The position numbers and the translations under genes are program-made. This document shows, in pieces, positions 1 to 11,623 of a stretch of 64,000 nucleotides of DNA; within the stretch, counting starts at the first letter, position 1, and every line of letters begins with the position of its first letter. Source of the DNA: Paraphoma chrysanthemicola (lineage: Eukaryota; Ascomycota; Dothideomycetes; Pleosporales; Phaeosphaeriaceae); the NCBI GenBank assembly GCA_020744225.1, contig JAGMWG010000002.1, forward strand, positions 744,001 to 808,000, read 5' to 3'. Under the pieces are notes generated by a model. The model was not told the DNA's origin. It saw only the letters and a list, made by a program, of their open reading frames with translations, and made no database searches.

Positions 1-60
1 CCAATCCTCACCATTAACCCAGTGTGGTGCGTTCTCTCCATCTTGGAACCATATTTCGAG

Positions 61-564
61 TTAAGGTCGTCCGTGACGCATGACCGATTGCGCTCGAAAT
101 CGAAGTCGCGCAATTCGAGTGGCATTTGGCGCCGTGGATGACATGTATTCGCGCAGAGACCCTGCCGGCGCGAATAGACAGCTCAAGGTTTGTTGACCTT
201 GCGTCAGTCCACCCGCCGGGACGAGATTAATGGCCCATACTTGCTCGATTTGCAAGCGTGTAGCTTTAGTGAGTCGTTTTATCAGAGGCATCATGTCCCA
301 CATTTTGAGAGTATACCAGGGAAATATGACAATGAAAGGACGGCCGGAGTGCCATGGAACTACCACTGGGGGTGGCCCAATTCTCGCATAGAATGTGTCA
401 AAGAAGTTCTCTTCTTCTACGATATTGACATATATTTTGACTGTGCGAGCTAGGAAATTGCGATACACTTCTCTGTACCTACTACTAATGCGACCGGGCT
501 CCAGCAGGGCACTATTGTGATGTAAGCAACGTTTCGCATCAAGGAAATGTATTATTGCGCCCAC
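61..564 (-). CDS. hypothetical protein, possible F-box-like family member
   Basis: An open frame of 167 codons starting at an ATG. No known catalytic motif is visible. The segment around residues 25-62 (a basic stretch with REVYRNFLARTVKIYV, then an acidic stretch ending FFDTFYARIG) resembles the part of the F-box/2EXR-like proteins elsewhere in this window that follows the N-terminal motif: a 'CRQxRxEFRPLY' helix and then a beta strand leading to 'FxxTFY'. An LPxELRN motif is not seen, so this may be the 3' exon of a longer gene or a decayed copy. The last 70 residues are low-complexity and may not be coding. Function unknown. Confidence 0.35.
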   Translation of the reverse strand: MGAIIHFLDAKRCLHHNSALLEPGRISSRYREVYRNFLARTVKIYVNIVEEENFFDTFYARIGPPPVVVPWHSGRPFIVIFPWYTLKMWDMMPLIKRLTKATRLQIEQVWAINLVPAGGLTQGQQTLSCLFAPAGSLREYMSSTAPNATRIARLRFRAQSVMRHGRP

Positions 565-744
565 TGTAGGTCATGATTATAACACCCGCTTCCTCAAAGT
601 CAAACAAAGACAGCACTCGATGACAATGCAATTGACTTAAATTGGGTATAGATGTCAGCTTTGCCCAACACAATGTTCCATTGTTCTTGTAGCCACGATG
701 ACATAGTCGAATGATTTAAAGGAGCGTCCAACATCAGAAACTTG

Positions 745-2054
745 TTAGTCCAACCAGATGCTTTCGCCGATCGATATGACATCGTCCAAAATGGTGCGTC
801 CATAGCTCTTGATTCGGGCAGGAGCTGCAGCATTGCTCGATCCCATTTCGTCTCCAACGTTAAGCTGCTGCAGGTACTCATGACCAGTATTATATTCGAT
901 GCTTTGAGCAGCCATGACCGACGCTTGCTCGAGTCCAAGAAGTGTGATGTAGCCGAGCGGCGAATTCGTGATGGCTACAATGTCACCTCCCTCGAACGGT
1001 GCGGCTGTCAGCTGGCCCTCGCCAGTGCCTCCCCAGCTTGCTCGCGCCGCTGCATCTACCACGTCTCCAGTTGTCGCATCGAGCGTGAACGCCACAATGA
1101 CAGCTTGACTAGAGGACTGCGAGAGTGTCCACAGCGTTTTGCCAGATGCACTAATGGCGAGTGATGATGTGTGAAATCGGCTCGCATCAAGCGAGGATGG
1201 TAGAATCTTGAATCTCAATGGCGCTGCAGCAAGCTTGATCGAGGTATCGCTCTGTTGAACGATCATTGTGACAAGCTCATTCGTGCCCTTCGTAACGACG
1301 TATATGCGATTGCTGGACGGATGAGCAACAATTTGTGACGAGTCCGAAACGTTCGAAAGAAGATCAGTGCTGATAATGTCCTCGAGATTCGGATCCTCGG
1401 AGATGCGGAAGTTGACAATCGATGTAGTAGTGGATGAAGAAGCCCGAGAGTTCAAGGCGTGAATGTTATGGCCCTTCGGCCCCCATGCGAGCGAATGAAC
1501 ATCGCCATGAATCTCTTTTGAGCGCAGTTGTGTGTAGCCGTCGGTTGTGAGTCCAAACAAAACGCTGCAATCACCTGTACTAGCAGAACCCCAGATCCCA
1601 TAGTTCTGAGATGCTGACGTGAGGTGTAACGAGTTGAACGTAGTCGTATTGCCTTGAGTTGGGTTTAGATCATAAGTTGTTCTGAAGGAGCGAGTTGCGC
1701 ACATGAATGTTCGAGCTCCATTGTTCCCTCATCGACAAGCTCATAATTGCTTTGAATTGCAAATCGAGTGATTGTTCCTTTCGCAGGTCGACTGCTAAAG
1801 ACGTGCTTCTTTGTCCGCTACACGCGCGTTAAAACGGGCCAAGAGCAGACCACCTTGGTGGTTAGACGCACATCGAGGGCTAACGACGGCGAAGTACCAG
1901 CAGCATCCCGGGCCTGAATCCAGTAAACTAATCTGGCTTGGTCGTCTAGTTCTAAAGAGTATAGGGCTTGTCCATCATTCGTCCCAGCAATCAAATGATG
2001 AAGTGTAGCCCAAGAGGAGGCTACGAAGAGGGCGTAGAGCAGAATTCTCATCAT
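745..2054 (-). CDS. secreted lactonase-fold (carboxymuconate cyclase-like) protein
   Basis: Three-exon gene of about 401 aa: exon 1 at 1872-2054, intron 1818-1871 (GTGCGT..TAG, 54 nt), exon 2 at 1703-1817, intron 1653-1702 (GTGCGC..AAG, 50 nt), exon 3 at 745-1652. The joined frame is continuous through both introns. The N terminus (MMRILLYALFVASSWA) is a signal peptide, followed by HHLIAGTNDGQALYSLEL, the first strand of a beta-propeller. Later repeats include VHSLAWGPKGHNIHAL, VAHPSSNRIYVVTKGTNEL and SLAISASGKTLWTLS, and the protein ends with VISIGESIWLD. This is the pattern of the fungal 7-bladed lactonase/3-carboxy-cis,cis-muconate cyclase family (YbhE type), here in its secreted, divergent form. 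Enzyme activity is inferred from the fold only. The substrate is unknown. Confidence 0.78.
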
Positions 2055-3331
2055 CGTCGGCGGCTTCGATATGGCTGAGAGAACTGCTCGACTGAAAGGC
2101 ATGTTAAACGTCCAACGGAAGCAACTTAAGAGTTGTCCATGATGGCTGTAGCTGCACCCCGGCTGTAGCCTCTCTAGATTGGTTTGTGGGGTGCAGCTGG
2201 CGTGCAGGGATACATTGAGCCGAGGGCGCAATATGGCGAAGCTCTCTCGTCGAATGAGGCTCCGCGTGCATATTGGCAAACACAAGATCATTCACGCATA
2301 CTATGTGTGCTCGGCACTTGGCCTTCAGGTGGGCGTGTGGTGAGCTGATCATGGCAGATCGAATTCTTACATCGCTTCCCTCGACGAGCTACATCCTCTT
2401 GTTGATTTCCCAGGCCGATTGGATTCAGGTATCCAGAGAAGTCATTAGATGTTTTGTTGTTCGTCAGTCAGTAAGATAGTTCAGCGTCCACAATAGGTAT
2501 GGTATCTTGTCATGAATAGAAATACCTCGTTTCTGCTGGGTGCACAAAATCCCAACGATCCCAGCATTTGACCACTAATGTGAATTCAGGCCGGGTCGGA
2601 GCCATTCTACTGAGTATGACCGCGCTTGTGTTGCTCCAAAAGGGTTTGGTCCTGCGTTGCGACTTGTGACTTCGGCAACGTGTCTTCCGTACGAAAGAAG
2701 CGAGAGGACTTTTCGGCCACACGGTCAAGATGTTGCGAATACGCCCGTCGGTTCCATTACGCCTCTATCCTTGCGTTGCGATTTGCGCATGGCGGACTTG
2801 ACTGTGAGCATGGAAGTGAGATTGCATTGGACTGCCTCAAAAGTGCTTCAGTCTTGCAGCGCGTGAGCTTCGCAGCAAGATTAATAGGGGATTGGAACTC
2901 TAACATCTAGTCAGCTTGATCACATGAGTTTTGGGCGTACTTACTTGCTGGCAATTCTAGGGTATTCAGCATGTTTCTAACCGGTTTCGATCACATGGGG
3001 AGGTCGCAGCAGTGGGTGTTAACAAGACGAAGATGAGTTAACATATGGATTATACTTGGCTTCGTTCGCTATCTCGCGTGGTAATGTGCCCATTGCGAAC
3101 ATGCATGTGTATCTTGCGTTGATCTTGCGTCAACCCTGCTGACGACCACTTCACCAACCGCAGTCAAATACTCTTTGTTCAATGCTTCTGACCTCTATGC
3201 GCCATCAAAAATGAGCCCAGATCATAGCATCGACGGGCACAGGCCTAGACCACTGGCTCGAACACCTCTTCTAGCTCTGCAAACCGATAGAAGGCCGAAT
3301 GTCTTGCACGACTGACAAATCAGGTGCCCCA
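2055..3331. other. intergenic, no gene recognised
   Basis: Holds the 5' flank of the lactonase-like gene and the 3' flank of the next minus-strand gene. Short open frames here have no start context, introns or motifs that would support them. Confidence 0.5.
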
Positions 3332-4107
3332 TCAATCATAACTCGCGACACCGTGGTGAATGACGACCCTTAGCTCCTTGAAATTCGAAAAACCAAGATC
3401 GTGGATGTAGCCGGGTGGACTAGCACCGGGCCGACTCCACAGCCAAAGCCGAAGCTCTGGAATCGAAGTCGTTGACAGCGGCAATGTGAGCGTGACCTTT
3501 TGCATTGATAATAACACCTCCAACGTTCGAAAGTTGTTTGGTACCTTCATGAGGCGAAGAACTAAGCAGATCTCATGCAGGAATGCCGGTGGTCTAGATG
3601 GGTGGATCATGTGAATAGCATCGAATCCCATGTTGAGCTTCGGAGCGCGGAGCATGAGCTGCATCAACGGGAGTAGATTCACGCTCGCGTTGCTCTGATC
3701 ATCTTGGACGTCCAGATCGACCTCGATGTGGCCGAACAGTTCAGCAAAAAGGTCGAAATTGCGCGGATCAAAAAACGTAGTGACGTAGGCCTCGATGTCC
3801 CGGATCTTGACGCGCACAAATATGTGACGGCGCATGTATATCGGCATGAATTCCCGACGTACCAAGCGGCAGAGTTGAGTAAGGCTGCGCGACCTTACCG
3901 TGCCTTCAGTTGCCGGCTGGTCGCAGTGACGAATGAGTAAGACCGGGTCGGTCAGGTCATTCTCGTTCGTTAAGGTGAATTTGTATATCTGGTTACGAGT
4001 TTCTGTGTTGCCGCAATTAGCGCTGGAAGTCCCGCCATCGTGTTACAATGCTTACCGCCCGGGAGATCCAGGAAGCCTGCGTGTTGCCTCATGCGATTTG
4101 TCGCCAT
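3332..4107 (-). CDS. F-box/2EXR-like protein
   Basis: Two exons, about 240 aa: exon 1 at 4056-4107, intron 4003-4055 (GTAAGC..CAG, 53 nt, phase 1), exon 2 at 3332-4002. The join gives FLDLPGETRNQIYKFTL at residues 12-28, the classic N-terminal LPxExRNxIY motif of fungal F-box/2EXR-like proteins. It is followed by LTQLCRLVRREFMPIY (the conserved 'CRxxRxEF' helix) and a strand leading to DIEAYVTTFF. The C-terminal half is divergent (LLPLMQLMLRAPKLNMGF, RLWLWSRPG). Family members are thought to be substrate adaptors of SCF-type ligases or orphan proteins, so function here is inference. The start was chosen because it lies 11 codons before the motif and no other in-frame ATG precedes the intron. 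The intron sits in the Glu codon of the motif, as in four other members in this window. Confidence 0.75.
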
Positions 4108-5822
4108 CTTTGCCAAAGAGGTAAGGTGGTGCGATGTTCTGGATGACGAGATTTTGTTTGATTGTTACATGAGCGGTGAAATGTGAGGTGACGAGGCTGC
4201 TGGACGTGATTACCTCAGGTGTCGCAAGGTCTTGGCTTCCACATTAGGCCAATGGTGTCACGTGCGTGCAGGTGCGCAACTCCAGCTGTGTCGCGGCCAT
4301 CGTTGCATTCTGGGAGAATGAGTTGAACTAACTTCGATATGGACCCTGTTTGCCCCCATGGTGCCAAGTGTATTGTTCGCCCGCGCCACTCTCGAGTTGC
4401 AGCTCTAACATGCTCAGCTTGGGATGTCCTTGAAGTCGAGGCTAATGGGCGCTTTTCAGTGTTCGACTAAGCGGGAGCGTCTTATTGCGAAAGTGTCGTG
4501 TAAAGTCGCCGGACATGACTACGGTGATGATACTCACACCGCAAAGGGCCAGAATTGTTCAGCTTTGGGTGGGCCTGAGAGCTCGTGTCACGAGAAGAAA
4601 TGTTCACGCAGTATTGAAAAGACGCTTTGACGCGTCCATTTGGTGAGATTGCGCCGCGTAGTCGTCTCTGTATTGGCTCATGACAACTGGCCACTGCAAT
4701 GTGACTTGTGTATGCCACGACCGTCCTTCAAGGTCAACGGCTCATCCCGGGATACGGTGACAACTTGCGACTAGAAGATATCGCAGCTAAAGGATCTGAT
4801 GAGTGCTCGGGCTCATACGCGTGTGGCGTGCTCGCAAACAAACGGCTTGCCCGCGTTGTGAGTGGTGATGTCATGATCAAACGCAAGGCAACTGATTTAT
4901 GGTAAGAGAAGCATGATGAGCAAACTCGATTCGGGTGTGCTTTCATTCATGGCAAGCGGTAGTTAGAAGTTATTCTGAGCTTGTCAGGAACGTGATGAAA
5001 TGACAGAGGCGCGGTCGAAGAGAACTAGGGGCAAGGACACGGGCCAGAACTTCAACCGGCGCTTATGCTGAAAAGAGAAAGGCGCCCACGCGCGTCATCT
5101 ATCCAGGAAAGAAAGAAATCACGACCATCCACACAACCAGAGATGTCGAACGTCCAAGCATAGGATGGATGCCCCTTTATTTGCGCGCTGCTCACAAAGC
5201 TAGATAAAAAGCCTCAAGACCAGTAGTGCCATTGGTGCATGAACAACTAGAATGGTTCGGCGTTACAGCACCTCGACACTAGAGCCACGACTCCTCGATG
5301 TCACCCTCGTCTAGCCTCTTGAAGTGTGTCGACCCCACCGTATCCGTGTCTCGGCAACTGAAAAGCATGCCTTCCGAAGCCACACGGGATTTTCCCCAGA
5401 ATCTCCCCGCACCGGAAAGAATTCTTAAAAGAACGGCTGTTCCATTGGTGGAATACAGCGTCCGGAGTTGGCCCCATTGGTACGTCCCCAGATTTGCGTG
5501 TGGTCACTTGAGCTGGCGCACGACACAGACTTCTACACTTGCGCCAGGTCAAGCGAGTCCCAGTTTCAAGTTTCACGAGATGTGCCTTCAGTCATTGGAG
5601 CGTTTCGAAACATCCTTTCATCTCCATCATGGAAAAATTATGCTCCAGAGAGATGAGGACGCGTCAACTTCGAGCAGTCTGATCTGATAGCACACAACCT
5701 CGTATGGCAAGGTTATGTATAAAGGGTACATGGTACCAAGCTTTCAGGCCAAGCAGCCAAGCAGACAAGCATCGCTCTCTACCACTCAATCCCATCGTTC
5801 GCAATACCAAGCCGTCCTCGCC
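4108..5822. other. long intergenic region upstream of the pectinase gene
   Basis: 1.7 kb separating a minus-strand gene from the plus-strand polygalacturonase gene, so a shared divergent promoter region. The long leader may hold carbon-catabolite or pectin-response elements. I could only point to the TATA box listed separately. The open frames here (for example 5298-5687) show no motif. Confidence 0.5.
5718..5723 (+). promoter_or_regulatory. TATA box of the polygalacturonase gene
   Basis: TATAAA followed by GGG, 99 nt upstream of the chosen ATG at 5823. The spacing fits a TATA box with a short 5' UTR. The C/T- and CAA-rich stretch before the ATG (Kozak-like CGCCATGG) supports the start. Confidence 0.55.
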
Positions 5823-7141
5823 ATGGTTGCCTTAAATCTTAGCATTGTCCTTGCCACACTTGCAGCTTCCGCTGTGGCGGCTCCTGCCCCTGGCCCTGTG
5901 GTCACCCCTGCGCCAAAGGCGGTTGTGGCGAAACGTGCCACTAGTTGTACTTTTTCTGGCTCTGCTGGTGCTGCCTCTGCCTCCAAGTCAGCCACAGCCT
6001 GCGCCACCATTGTACTCAACAACGTCGCTGTGCCCTCTGGCACTACGCTGGACTTGTCGGGACTGGCAGACGATACTACCGTCATCTTCCAGGGCACCAC
6101 GACGTGGGGCTGTAAGTAGCGTGCCTGTACGAATGGTATTTGAGACGCTTGCTAACCACATATGTCCACACTCAGATAAGGAATGGGCCGGACCTCTTCT
6201 GAACATTGGAGGCAATAAGATCACGGTCCAGGGAGCCTCTGGCAGCGTGCTTAACCCCGATGGCGCACGCTGGTGGGATGGACAGGGTGGCAATGGCGGG
6301 AAGACAAAGCCGAAGTTCTTCAGTGCACATGATCTTACCGCCTCCACAATAACCAACCTCAATATCAAGAACACTCCGGTCCAGGCCGTTAGCATTGCTG
6401 GATGCGATGGTCTCACCATCACGGGCATGACCATCGATGACTCCGCGGGAGACGCCGGCTCGTTGGGTCACAACACGGATGGGTTTGACATCGGCACCAG
6501 CAACAACGTTATCATCGATGGCGCAAAGGTGTACAACCAGGATGACTGCGTTGCGGTCAATTCTGGAACCGTATGTCAATATCTTTAAACATGAAAAACG
6601 TTGCTAACATATGCTCAGAGCATCACCTTCCAAAATGGACTCTGCTCGGGTGGACATGGTCTCTCAATTGGCTCAGTTGGCGGACGATCGGACAACACAG
6701 TCGACACGGTCACATTCTACAACAGCCAAGTCACCAAGTCTACCAATGGTAAGCGCTCCTAGTCCACTGCCATCCTCATCCAAAAGCTGATACGACTCAG
6801 GTATCCGCGTGAAGGCCTCTGTTGGCGACACCGGCAAGATCAACAAGGTTACCTACAACAAAATCACTCTCTCTTCCATCTCAAAGTATGGCATTCTCAT
6901 CGAGCAGAACTACGACGGTGGGGATCTCAAAGGCACAGCTGGCACTGGCATCCCTATTACAGGACTGGTCATTGAGAACGTTTCCGGAACCGGCGCAGTT
7001 GCCAGCAGCGGATATGATGTTGTCGTCACCTGCGGAAGTAGCAGCTCTTGCACCGGGTGGACCTGGAGCAACGTCTCTGTGACCGGTGGCAAGACTTACG
7101 GTAGCTGCACGAATGTGCCCAGTGTCACCAAGTGCTCTTGA
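5823..7141 (+). CDS. endopolygalacturonase, GH28
   Basis: Secreted pectinase that hydrolyses alpha-1,4 bonds of polygalacturonan. Four exons, 384 aa: 5823-6111, 6176-6570, 6619-6748, 6801-7141, with introns of 64, 48 and 52 nt and good GT..CAG ends. Signal peptide MVALNLSIVLATLAASAVA, then a short propeptide ending in a Kex2-type KR before ATSCTFSG. All GH28 active-site motifs are intact: NTDGFDIG (catalytic Asp), NQDDCVAVNSG (two Asp), SGGHGLSIGSVGG (His) and IRVK (substrate-binding Arg/Lys). Length and C-terminal Cys pairs (VTCGSSSSC, GSCTNVPSVTKCS) fit fungal endo-PGs. It is probably inducible by pectin, which is inference. It suggests a plant-degrading or plant-pathogenic life style. Confidence 0.96.
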
Positions 7142-7305
7142 GCACTTTGCGACGTTGTCTAATTGGCAAACGCGGTGTGCGGGAACTCATGGGCTAGTGT
7201 CGAGGAAATTGCTGCCACTATTCATGTACATACTTATAAATTCTGATGTCAATATTCATACTTCCAGGTTGTGCTAGTACCCGGTTCAATCCGTCGAGCA
7301 CTCCC

Positions 7306-7859
7306 TCAATCCAGCACGCCCATCGCATCAACGTAACTGCTTCGTGTCAGCGTTATTTTCCCAGTCACGATGAGTACATACTTCTTATCCTTGTTCCTCA
7401 TATATGCCCTCGTCTGCTCCTTCCGCTCCTCGCTCGCATTCCTCATCTCATCCAACTTCTCCTGCGGCAACGGCGCAGGCACAATCCCCTCGTCTGGCTC
7501 GAACCATTTCTCCTTGGGCGTCTTCGTCCCGTCCGCGCCTTGCATCGCCACTTCAGCTTGTTTCCTGTAGTCTTCGGGGAGCCGATCGTTGAATGCGGTG
7601 ATGAGTTCTGGGCCTGCGCCGCACGTCAGCCTGGGTATACAGAGATGGCATGATGGGTGCAGGTACGGAACGGCACGGCGGAAAGTACCCGCCGATCAGC
7701 AGTTAGCGAGCGCATAATGCCATCCTTTCCGAGCGAAACGATGCCCATGATGTCGTACTGGAAGTCTTTGAGGAGGCCGCTGATTTCTTTTTGGAGAGGG
7801 TCGTTGCGGTTGTGAAGGGGAGTGCATTGTGGTGCCGCTGGTTGGTCCTTGCTTTCCAT
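7306..7859 (-). CDS. hypothetical protein
   Basis: Two exons, about 166 aa: exon 1 at 7667-7859, intron 7614-7666 (GTACCT..GCAG, 53 nt, with a CTGACG branch site), exon 2 at 7306-7613. The spliced frame reads continuously from DIMGIVSLGKDGIMRSLTAD to PELITAFNDRLPEDYRKQ and then a charged helical region (PLPQEKLDEMRNASEERKEQ). No signal peptide or membrane segment; probably soluble. The start at 7859 is the first ATG. I do not recognise the family. It lies 164 bp downstream of, and convergent with, the polygalacturonase gene. Confidence 0.6.
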
Positions 7860-8313
7860 TCTGGTCAAGGTAGCTGTAGTCTGATTGAGCAAGAACAGGT
7901 AAGGCAAAGCCGTGTAAGAATATGCAATCGTTGCCTACGCCGCATGCTTACTGTGGTCACGCGGAGGCCGCCCATCAAGGCATCCTGCGTGAGTCATGTG
8001 TCTTACTCGGGTCCGGGTGGCCTGGTCATGCTCATGTAGATCAGGTCTTGACGGCATCCGAAAAGTTGCGCGCATCCTGCATTCATCGAAGTTTTTTGCT
8101 TTGTTTCTAGAAAAGAGTACGAAACACATCATGGGTAATCTTTACCCGGTACACTGTTCAAGGTGGCATTTGGCGAGTTTTCTTGGGGCCCACTGATATC
8201 CAACTATGTTACTCAGAATATCTCTACTGCCAATGATTTAGATGCAAGAGCCCACATACGAGAAAACATATCCATGAGGTGGGAGATGATGGGGCTCATG
8301 TCTTGAGATCACG
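7860..8313. other. intergenic, nothing recognised
   Basis: 5' flank of the hypothetical gene at 7306-7859 and 3' flank of the pseudogene that follows. No motif or repeat noted. Confidence 0.5.
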
Positions 8314-9345
8314 CTATTGCAAAGCATAATATGTCTCACCACTGAGGAGAGCTACATAGATGAGTGCCACCCCTGACAACGGCAAAGTGACCCTAAAAGA
8401 ATGGGTTGCTCTACTATTTTGCGGTACTAAGTTACCACAAGAAGCATACTGTGTATAATCCTCTTCGTCGAACGATAAGAATCCGTTCGGGTTCCTGTCG
8501 TTGACGATGATCTCATGCCACCGTCCTGGCAAACCGCTTACAAAGACCCAGTGCTTGATGACCGATGGGGGTACACATCCAAAGGCCGTGGCGCCGTTTC
8601 CTTGGTCCATCTACCAGGAGGCGTAATTTCTTTTTACCTTAATTGAGATGCGACTTCCAAGCTCATGCATACTTTGCTGCTTGTCATACCATCGAATGTG
8701 AGTGTGAGTGCATACTCCAATGTTTTCAATCGCTCGATCGAAGTATACCTGCCACTTTTTCTGTCTCTTAGTTCCTGGCTGTGAAGCAGCCTTGCACAGT
8801 ACTTTCAATGCATTCGCCAAGCTTTTGTTGTGCGTGTTCAGTTCTGCAGCTGGCCATGCTGTAGTTGACGGAGATTCTGCGCTTCCGACCGGAACCTCTG
8901 CATAGCCGAATGTGACCTGCATGCCTTTGGTCTTTCGACAAAGATCTTACAGGGTCTTCAACTCAAGTGTTGGCGATTCCTGATTCTGATACACCCAAGC
9001 GACATCGAAATGGACGCGGAACGGTATCAGGGGTATGAGTTTCCGCTACTGAATCCATTCTGAGTAGCTCGTTTGGAGAGAGATCGTTTGTTGTGAGTTT
9101 TGAAGAAACAGAGGTAGATACTCTATACGCATCTGTTTGTTAGCGCACGCTAGTGCATACGCTGCTCTGACCTCAATTGCATTATGGCTTTCCTTGGCCG
9201 CGGAGGAATGATTGATGAGATGTGATGGTTCTGATGTAATCAGATTGAGTGTAAGCAGGTCATATACCATGTTCCGAATCTCAGCAGGTAACTGGAGGAA
9301 TGGAAAATGGTTTGTAGGAGGACTTATGCTCTGAGTGAGCGACAT
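8314..9345 (-). pseudogene. F-box/2EXR-like gene with three in-frame stops
   Basis: A single minus-strand reading frame runs from the ATG at 9345 to 8314 but is cut by TAG at 9046-9048, TAA near 8959-8961 and TAG at 8611-8613. Coding character persists across each stop. The part before the first stop has FPFLQLPAEIRNMVYDLLT (F-box/2EXR-like motif, residues about 13-31) and ALACANKQMRIEYLPLFL. After it come PLIPFRVHFDVAWVYQ, VTFGYAEVPVG and WQVYFDRAIENIGV, then a C-terminal block KHWVFVSGLPGRWHEIIV. No splice sites of sensible size would remove the stops. Each stop could be a former CAG/CAA codon changed by C-to-T, the RIP-type substitution. The intron found in related genes is absent here. 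The third segment might be outside the original gene. Confidence 0.62.
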
Positions 9346-10020
9346 TTTGGCGGGTTGTGGAACTGGAGAGGAGCCTAGCAAGATTTGCAAGTCAAGGTAG
9401 GGTGTCGCAATCTGGTGGAGATGATGTTGACGAAGCTGATGAATCCGACGAAAATCGGGAGAGATTGGCGAGAAATATCCTTGTCGCTGCTCTTCTCCTG
9501 GTGAAACATTGTCTCGGGGAGGCATATGGTGTGACAATTATTGCACTCGTTAGTGAGCGCGACTGCGACAACATCTGGCCAAAGTGAAAGCGGTCTTGGT
9601 CAAAGTCACTATTCTATACCTCGTGTTTGATTGGAATCCAATCGCGAAGCTGCGTCGAACAGTAAGCGTTGAATGGCCGCGCACGTGTCGACTGTTCAGC
9701 TGGGCGCTGATTGGTTGTCTGGGCGACGGTTGAAGCACACAATTGTCTTGCTGTTTGCACAATACCTATTGAATATGCGCAACAACACGACACCCAAGAC
9801 AACTGTGCCACACCGCTTTTGAGCATTGTGCGAGCTCACCTACACGGTGAAGCCATAGGAGGGCAACGATGAGGCGAGTGCAATCAAAGTGGAGAGACCA
9901 ACGTAGTACCCGGCTAAAACAGGTAGTGAGGGCGGAGCCCTGGGACTGCCTCGTTTGGCTTTCATCAACAAGAGCGAGAAGGTCTACCTGCCTCGAGTTC
10001 CATTGAAGCATCGTGCCAAA
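9346..10020. other. intergenic (divergent promoter region)
   Basis: Lies between two divergent F-box-like loci. The minus frame stays open upstream of the chosen ATG at 9345 to 9537 with a His/Gln-rich, low-complexity translation, so the N terminus could be longer. Nothing else is seen. Confidence 0.45.
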
Positions 10021-10854
10021 ATGCAGTTGATCTCTTTCATGGAGCTTCCCGCTGGTAATTACCTCTACACTGTAGTTGGCCGCGGTTTGTGTAGGAACAG
10101 GCTAACGCTAGGCGTGGAATAGCGCAATCGGATCCACAACCACACCCTTGATGATGTGTACGAGAGCACTTCACCGAGGAGCATATTGAGCAAGATGAAA
10201 CGTTGGCCGATTCCAATACATCCCGATCTTGACTACAGAGGCCTCACCCAAGCATGTCGAGCGCTTCGTCACGAGTTTCGACCTTTGTACATCAGCGTCA
10301 AAACGTTTCTCGTGGGTGCAAAGTCAGCGTTTCGTTTCCTGAGCACGTACTATCCAGAGGTTCCCCATGCCAGGACAATGGGAACTATTACCGGCGGTCG
10401 AGTCATCCTTGAGCTCGAGGATACAGCCCAGAAGTTAAACCTGTATCAAGATCAATTCTGGGATGTCTCAGAACCCCCTCATCCTTCCTTCGACATGCTC
10501 CCTATCCTACAACACTGCTTGATCAAGCACGATATCGACATCGTCTTCACGGCCCAGGACATCTCCTCCGAGATGAGCCCACGCGCTCGGTACGCCCGAA
10601 GCCTCAACCGCTGGATTTGTGGTCATAGAGCAGAGTGGATTGATGCTGTCGGCAGAGACTTGCACCATTTCTACTTCGAACACAGCTTCAGAGGTGCCAT
10701 GGAGTTAGTTTTCACGAGGTGGAGCAACCAGACTTGGGTGGTTGAGGTGTGCTCCGATCTGGGCATCGAGAGCGAAGGCCAGGAAGAGTACTTATCGGCA
10801 CTCGGCATGCGTCATCTCGGCTTCGAAGGAGCACCTCTCATCACGATGAAGTAA
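10021..10854 (+). pseudogene. F-box/2EXR-like gene with disrupted first splice
   Basis: The 3' exon is open from 10123 to 10854 and encodes RNRIHNHTLDDVYEST, then LTQACRALRHEFRPLYI, FRFLSTYYPE and a helical C-terminal half, clearly of the same family as the genes at 3332 and 13681. Upstream, 10021-10054 encodes MQLISFMELPA, followed by an intron-like GTAATT..TAG with a GGCTAACGC branch site (10055-10122). Joining them leaves the frame off by one and runs into TGA about 30 nt later, whereas the family needs Glu-Leu/Arg codons at this point. Either two bases were lost at the acceptor, another acceptor is used, or translation starts at the internal ATG at 10195 without the motif. I treat it as a probably broken copy. 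Confidence 0.55.
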
Positions 10855-11623
10855 CCTTATCCACTGTGAGCATCACGTAAGCATTGCAGTAATCGTCAAC
10901 GTGGTGTATTCTAACACAATCAACGCACAGCGCAGAAGATATCGTTGGGTGGGAAGGAATCATGAGGCATTCTCAGGGTGCGCTATTGGCCCGCAGCAAC
11001 TTCCTGGATACAAAGCAGGACAGGCAATAAATGAGTTCATGGACCTGCCTGATATAGTAGCGATGCTCTCTAGCAGTATATCGCAATAGCAAATGTACTT
11101 GGAGGCTTTACCCATCCTCGTTTCTGGTTTCTGCACATGATGAAGTTTCAATGTTGAATATTTTAAGTTTGAGGGATTAACTATGTACACAGACGACAAT
11201 CCAAATCCAAGACCGGCGTTCATCGGCCTTGCGACCAAGCATTTCCATTCGTTGAGCCACGCAAGTGGTGCGCCACGGAAGTCGGCACCAGGTCGGCCTT
11301 ATTCCAAAACGCCTAGCGGGATGACGTGGGCCACGTTCCGCGTTTTCCGCTCCGCTCAAACATGAACCAATGCTAAGGCTTCATTTCCTTCCGAATACTG
11401 CACCGCCATACGCATGCCCTTACGCCTCTATCTGCATGTGGCTTGGCCTGCTAAGCTTTTCCTGAGTATGCACTCAGCTAAGTATGGCTGATGCGTGCCG
11501 TGAGCCGGGCTTGTGCAGCCACAGTATATAACGCAGTCGCCCGTGATGACTTGTGAGATTACGAGTCCTTCGAGGCAAGAAGACGCCAGACACTAAGGCC
11601 CGTACTGAAGACCACGAAATACA
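10855..11623. other. intergenic, upstream of the WW-domain gene
   Basis: Contains the promoter of the following gene (TATATA at 11525-11530). Small open frames are unsupported. Confidence 0.5.
11525..11530 (+). promoter_or_regulatory. TATA box of the WW-domain gene
   Basis: TATATA in the context CAGTATATAACG, 94 nt before the ATG at 11624, a usual distance for a fungal TATA promoter. Confidence 0.45.

Noticed and set aside
5298..5687. 129-codon open frame upstream of the polygalacturonase gene
   Set aside because: No motif; overlapping frames on the other strand are equally long; most likely promoter or UTR.
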